Positions 7,841-10,585 of a stretch of DNA of 10,585 bases are shown in pieces. Location of the stretch: positions 1-10,585 of the forward strand of contig WOZB01000063.1 in the NCBI GenBank assembly GCA_011620445.1. The letters are read 5' to 3'. The DNA is from Anaerolineaceae bacterium. Lineage in GTDB: Bacteria; Chloroflexota; Anaerolineae; Anaerolineales; Anaerolineaceae. How positions within the stretch are numbered: position 1 is the first letter of the stretch; every line of letters starts with the position of its first letter. The position numbers and the translations under genes were made by a program. The notes below the pieces were generated by a model that was not told the origin of the DNA, did not search any database, and was given only the letters and a program-made list of their open reading frames with translations.

Positions 7841-9078
7841 TCAAGCTCCGTTTTCTCTTGTGAAGATTGCGTCGTGGAGGCCGCGTTGGATAGCGGACCT
7901 CCTTTTATCTGCCTGGTGACGAGCAGCGTGAGGATGAGCAGCCCATAAAGCGCGCCAATGATGCCAAAAGCGGATTGGATGCCAATGCGGTCGGCCAGGC
8001 TGGCCAAAGCAAAAGGCAAGAGCAGGATAGCCAAACCGCTTGCCAATGTTGCACGAGAGCCTGCCAGGTTCTTGTGTTCCCCGGCCACCGCCAGTTCAAG
8101 CGAAAGGATGGCAGGGTAAAGCATCGACACGCCGACGCCCAAGAAAAAGAGGCCAATTAAGGCAATAATAGCATTCTTTTGCAGCCAGTAGAGGCCAAAA
8201 CCAAGTATGCCAACCAGGATTGTGCCCGCTAGCACTTTATGCGGCTGATGCCGTTGGATTAAATTGCCGCCAGCGAAACGGCCGACGACCATCCCAATCA
8301 GAAATAAACTCACCAATTGGGCGGCCAGGGCCTGGTCAAGGGCAAAGGCTTTGGTCAGGTATTCCGCGCTCCAATAAATGGTGCAAAACTCGATGGAAAC
8401 AGAAAGGACCTGTGCCAGCCAGTACCCCCAAAATTTCTTTGGCAGATTGGGCTTGCCCCGTGGGTTTGAAGGTTCTGTTCCTGCCTGTTTATTAGAATTA
8501 GTGAAGAAAAAGAGCCAGATGCCCAAGCCTGTAGCAACGACGACTCCAATCAGCACCGCCGGCCGCCAGGAAGCCATTTTTGCGGCTGCAAAACCAACCG
8601 CCAGGGGTGCCATGGCCGCCAGGATGGAGGAAAAACCGTTGGCTTCGGCGATGCCTACTGAGCTGCGCTGGCCCATTTCTTCATCCAGGATGGCCGGATA
8701 AATGGAGAGGATCAACGTGCCCACCAACCCCATCAGGAAGAGCCCGCTGACGGTGATCAGCGGTGAAGCGCCGTAGGTTAATGCCAGGCCGCCCAAACCC
8801 ATCCCCAGGCATCCCAAAGCGACGGCTCTCCAGTGGCTGATACGCCTGAGCAAGTTCCCCCCAAAGAGGCCAACCAAAACCATGCCGGCCGCGAAGGCCG
8901 AAAAATGCAGGCTGGCCAGGGTGTAGTTCATATTGAACTGTTGGCGCAGGTAAACAATGACTGGCCCGGGGGCGTTCATCAAATAGGCATAAATCCCCAG
9001 GATCAGGTAGATTAGCAGGGCTTTTGGCGTGCGCACAGCTTGTGGTTTATGGCTTTGTTTTTGAGGGGTTTGTGACAT
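7837..9078 (-). CDS. MFS family transporter, substrate unknown
   Basis: A 413-residue polytopic inner-membrane permease of the major facilitator superfamily with about 12 hydrophobic segments in two halves. The TM2-TM3 loop carries a degenerate motif A (GGNLLRRISHWRA, from 73), and the second half has its counterpart (GRFAGGNLIQR, 266-276). Each half also has a YPAIL sequence (127-131 and 321-325), a visible trace of the ancient duplication. A polar linker near 193-215 separates the halves, and the tail (about 393-413) is hydrophilic. The direction of transport and the substrate cannot be read from the sequence. The frame opens at a GTG at 9090, but the ATG at 9078 has AGGTG 9 nt upstream and is preferred. 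The gene lies 21 nt after the small membrane protein and overlaps the epimerase by 4 nt. Confidence 0.92.
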   Translation of the reverse strand: MSQTPQKQSHKPQAVRTPKALLIYLILGIYAYLMNAPGPVIVYLRQQFNMNYTLASLHFSAFAAGMVLVGLFGGNLLRRISHWRAVALGCLGMGLGGLALTYGASPLITVSGLFLMGLVGTLILSIYPAILDEEMGQRSSVGIAEANGFSSILAAMAPLAVGFAAAKMASWRPAVLIGVVVATGLGIWLFFFTNSNKQAGTEPSNPRGKPNLPKKFWGYWLAQVLSVSIEFCTIYWSAEYLTKAFALDQALAAQLVSLFLIGMVVGRFAGGNLIQRHQPHKVLAGTILVGILGFGLYWLQKNAIIALIGLFFLGVGVSMLYPAILSLELAVAGEHKNLAGSRATLASGLAILLLPFALASLADRIGIQSAFGIIGALYGLLILTLLVTRQIKGGPLSNAASTTQSSQEKTELE

Positions 9079-9099
9079 GGCAGGCAGCACCTTAAAGGT

Positions 9100-9447
9100 T
9101 TAATCGAACTTAAAAGGAGGCAGATCCTCCTCTTCCTGATGGTCCGGTTTGTCTTCGCCGCGGCGGGCAGAGCCCCAACGGCCGGCAAAGTCGCCCCAGT
9201 AACGCGCCAGGATGAAAACACCCATTACAGGCAGCGCCATAGCCATCAGCACCATGCCCCAAACAGCGGCGTTCTGGGCGCCTTCCCAACCCGCCAGGCT
9301 GTAACCGAAAATACCGAAACCCAACACGACTATCAGGAGCACAATCCCAAAAAGCTTGAGTTGCTGGAGGATGAAAGCCTTCGGATCAGTTGGTTTTTCC
9401 CTTTTGCTGTGATTTTCTTGCTGAGGTTCAGGTTTAGTTCTGCTCAT
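9100..9447 (-). CDS. small two-helix membrane protein, unknown function
   Basis: A 115-residue protein that I do not recognise. It has a charged N-terminal region (about 1-28, rich in K, E, P and Q), two hydrophobic segments (about 32-52 and 60-82), and a charged, acidic C-terminal tail with an EEE run. No cysteine or catalytic motif stands out. A helical hairpin with both ends on the cytoplasmic side is the simplest topology. The ATG lies within the last codons of the broken DUF5655 gene (14-nt overlap) and has no Shine-Dalgarno of its own, so it probably depends on translation of the upstream frame. The amber codon in that gene may therefore lower its expression. The MFS gene follows after 21 nt. 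That it is a gene is supported by its operon fit and coherent hydrophobic pattern. Confidence 0.72.
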   Translation of the reverse strand: MSRTKPEPQQENHSKREKPTDPKAFILQQLKLFGIVLLIVVLGFGIFGYSLAGWEGAQNAAVWGMVLMAMALPVMGVFILARYWGDFAGRWGSARRGEDKPDHQEEEDLPPFKFD

Positions 9448-10006
9448 AAGCGGCTTTGATTAATTTCCCTATTTCAGGGTTGATTTGGGCTGCATCGGTG
9501 AAGATGACGCAGTGAGTGCACTAGCCGGGGGCCTTGCCTTCTTCCAGCAACGGTAAAACTGGAGCAGCCTTGAACCGCAGGCCTGAAGTGACTTTGGTTT
9601 TGGAGCCGGGCTCCACGGCCATGAACTGGCGTTTGTGCACGAAGGGTGTGCAACCGCCGCGGCCTTCCATGGCGACGTCTTCGCCGCAGGCTTCGGCCAG
9701 TTGGCGCAGTTGGTCGAAGATAGGCCGTAGAGCGGCTTTTTCTCCCGCGTATTGGCTGTCAGTATAGCTTCCCTGGGAAGGGCACTGCCAGCCGGCGGCC
9801 GTTGCCGCGGTATCGGCGAGGGCGCACTGGCTGTTTTGGGGCACCTGGTGGGCATTTTTAGGCCAGTTGCGCACGGTTTTTTGGTTCAGCGGGTCATCAC
9901 CGCTGGCATGCACGGCTTTTAACCATTCTTCCAGGCTTTTTCTGGTGCGCTTCTGCATGCTGGTGCTTAAAAAGGCCATCATTTCTTGCGGGTTCTTACT
10001 TGCCAT
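9434..10006 (-). pseudogene. DUF4287/DUF5655-like protein gene interrupted by an in-frame TAG
   Basis: From the ATG at 10006 (GGAG 5 nt upstream) the frame runs 161 codons to TAG at 9523-9521, then continues open in the same frame for 28 more codons to TAA at 9436-9434. The N-terminal part has a DUF4287-like pattern (KSLEEWL at 23-29, an HQVPQNSQ segment near 53). From about 85 on it resembles DUF5655: YAGEKAALRP, then HKRQFMAV and a PGSKTKV-type stretch near 124-139. The 28 codons after the stop begin CTHCVIFTD and end in a KAAYEQN-like helix, which looks like the usual end of DUF5655, so the TAG falls inside the domain. Without read-through the product lacks its last strand and helix. A nonsense mutation, a sequencing error or amber recoding could each explain it. 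The role of the family is unknown. First gene of the operon. Confidence 0.75.
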
Positions 10007-10071
10007 CTCAACTCCAATTGCTGATGCCTAAATCTTACATCATTTGGAAGGATTAAAAGCAGGAAAAAGGC

Positions 10072-10098
10072 TTGTTTTTCTCAATCAAAAGGTAAAAT
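10072..10098 (+). promoter_or_regulatory. weak candidate promoter for the M14-like gene
   Basis: TTGTTT (10072-10077) and TAAAAT (10093-10098) with a 15-nt spacer, in the AT-rich divergent region 10007-10140 upstream of the plus-strand gene. The spacer is short and the match imperfect. I saw no clear operator or inverted repeat, and no good promoter for the opposite strand. Confidence 0.22.
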
Positions 10099-10140
10099 TA
10101 ATATATCAATCGCAATTATTCAGGCCATGCAAGGAGGAAC

Positions 10141-10585
10141 GTGACAACGCGCAAAAGTCTTCCAATAGGTCTTATTCTGCTTCTCTGCTTTTGCCTTCTC
10201 CCCATTTCTACCAGCTCCGCCCAAATGATTATCCGACCAGAAACCAAAATTCCAAATTTTGATTGTTACCGCGATGCCAACTCATTGTTGGTAAAAATGC
10301 AATACCTGGCTGAAAGCTTCCCAAGCTTAAGTAAGCTTATGGAGATTGGCAAGTCAGTTGAAGAGAGAGCAATTTACGCACTTGAAATTGGTAACGAGGT
10401 AAACGCGAGTAAACCACATCTCATCCTGCTGGCCGGCTTGCGCGGCAACGATTTTTCGCAACCCGAGCTTGGCTTGCAGCTGGCAGAGACCTTGCTGGAA
10501 GGCTATGAGACGGATGCGGACCTGCGCTGGATTGTGGATAACGTGGAACTTGACCTCATCCTGCTTGCTAACCCGGATGGCAGGT
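10141..10585 (+). CDS. secreted M14-family zinc carboxypeptidase-like protein (3' end cut)
   Basis: The first 148 codons of an exported protein; the gene runs off the window. The GTG start follows AAGGAGG (10131-10137), with only 3 nt between. Residues 1-28 form a signal peptide: basic MTTRK, a Leu-rich core and a likely cleavage after TSSA. The mature part has the M14 N-terminal pattern: a YLAESFPSLSKLMEIG-like stretch (55-70), KSVEERAIYALEIG (71-84), then LILLAGLRGNDFSQPE (94-109) and LLANPDG (141-147). In active M14 peptidases the loop after the second strand carries the zinc ligands HxxE; here the matching positions are R101 and D104. The family call rests on the overall pattern and the NPDG motif. 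Activity is doubtful unless metal binding has moved. It is transcribed away from the minus-strand operon. Confidence 0.83.
   Translation, partial: MTTRKSLPIGLILLLCFCLLPISTSSAQMIIRPETKIPNFDCYRDANSLLVKMQYLAESFPSLSKLMEIGKSVEERAIYALEIGNEVNASKPHLILLAGLRGNDFSQPELGLQLAETLLEGYETDADLRWIVDNVELDLILLANPDGR

Noticed and set aside
9469..9855. Minus-strand open frame of 128 codons overlapping the DUF5655 gene
   Set aside because: Pro/Ser/Ala-rich alternate frame without a family pattern. The frame described as DUF5655-like has recognisable motifs, a ribosome-binding site and a good fit to the operon.

Overview
The window looks like a core chromosomal segment from a Gram-positive-like or deep-branching bacterium. 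The best guess is phylum Chloroflexota, class Anaerolineae. This is inferred from the mix of a clpC-radA pair with no ctsR/mcsAB next to it, a DUF6391 membrane protein, a DUF4287/DUF5655-like protein and a secreted M14-type carboxypeptidase; no taxonomic marker is decisive. GC content is roughly one half and the coding density is high. Nearly all genes lie on the minus strand. I see no insertion sequence, CRISPR array, prophage or obvious island boundary.

Layout from left to right. (1) Positions 1-61 hold the 3' part of a plus-strand tRNA-Arg with anticodon GCG, cut by the window edge. (2) Positions 62-185 are a short AT-rich spacer between the convergent tRNA and the first protein gene, and nothing convincing was seen in it. 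(3) A tightly packed minus-strand operon runs from 6653 down to 186: clpC, radA, a DUF6391 membrane protein, holA and an MBL-fold hydrolase. Neighbouring genes overlap by 8 nt or are 13-18 nt apart. It combines protein quality control (ClpC), recombination and repair (RadA), clamp loading (HolA) and two genes of unknown role. (4) A spacer of about 180 nt (6654-6835) carries the clpC ribosome-binding site and candidate -10 boxes. (5) A second minus-strand operon runs from 10006 down to 6836: a DUF4287/DUF5655-like gene broken by an in-frame TAG, a two-helix membrane protein, an MFS permease, and an NAD-dependent epimerase joined to the permease by a 4-nt ATGA overlap. (6) After a divergent intergenic region (10007-10140), a plus-strand gene for an exported M14-family carboxypeptidase-like protein runs off the right edge.

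The most notable points are: the in-frame amber codon in the DUF5655 gene, with an intact, homologous-looking reading frame on both sides of it; the loss of the canonical HxxE zinc ligands in the M14-like protein; the resemblance of the DUF6391 motifs to those of DUF1385/YqhQ membrane proteins; and a GCG-anticodon tRNA-Arg, where bacteria usually have ACG. I did not find a clear new multi-gene system. The window is mostly ordinary housekeeping sequence with a few unusual details.
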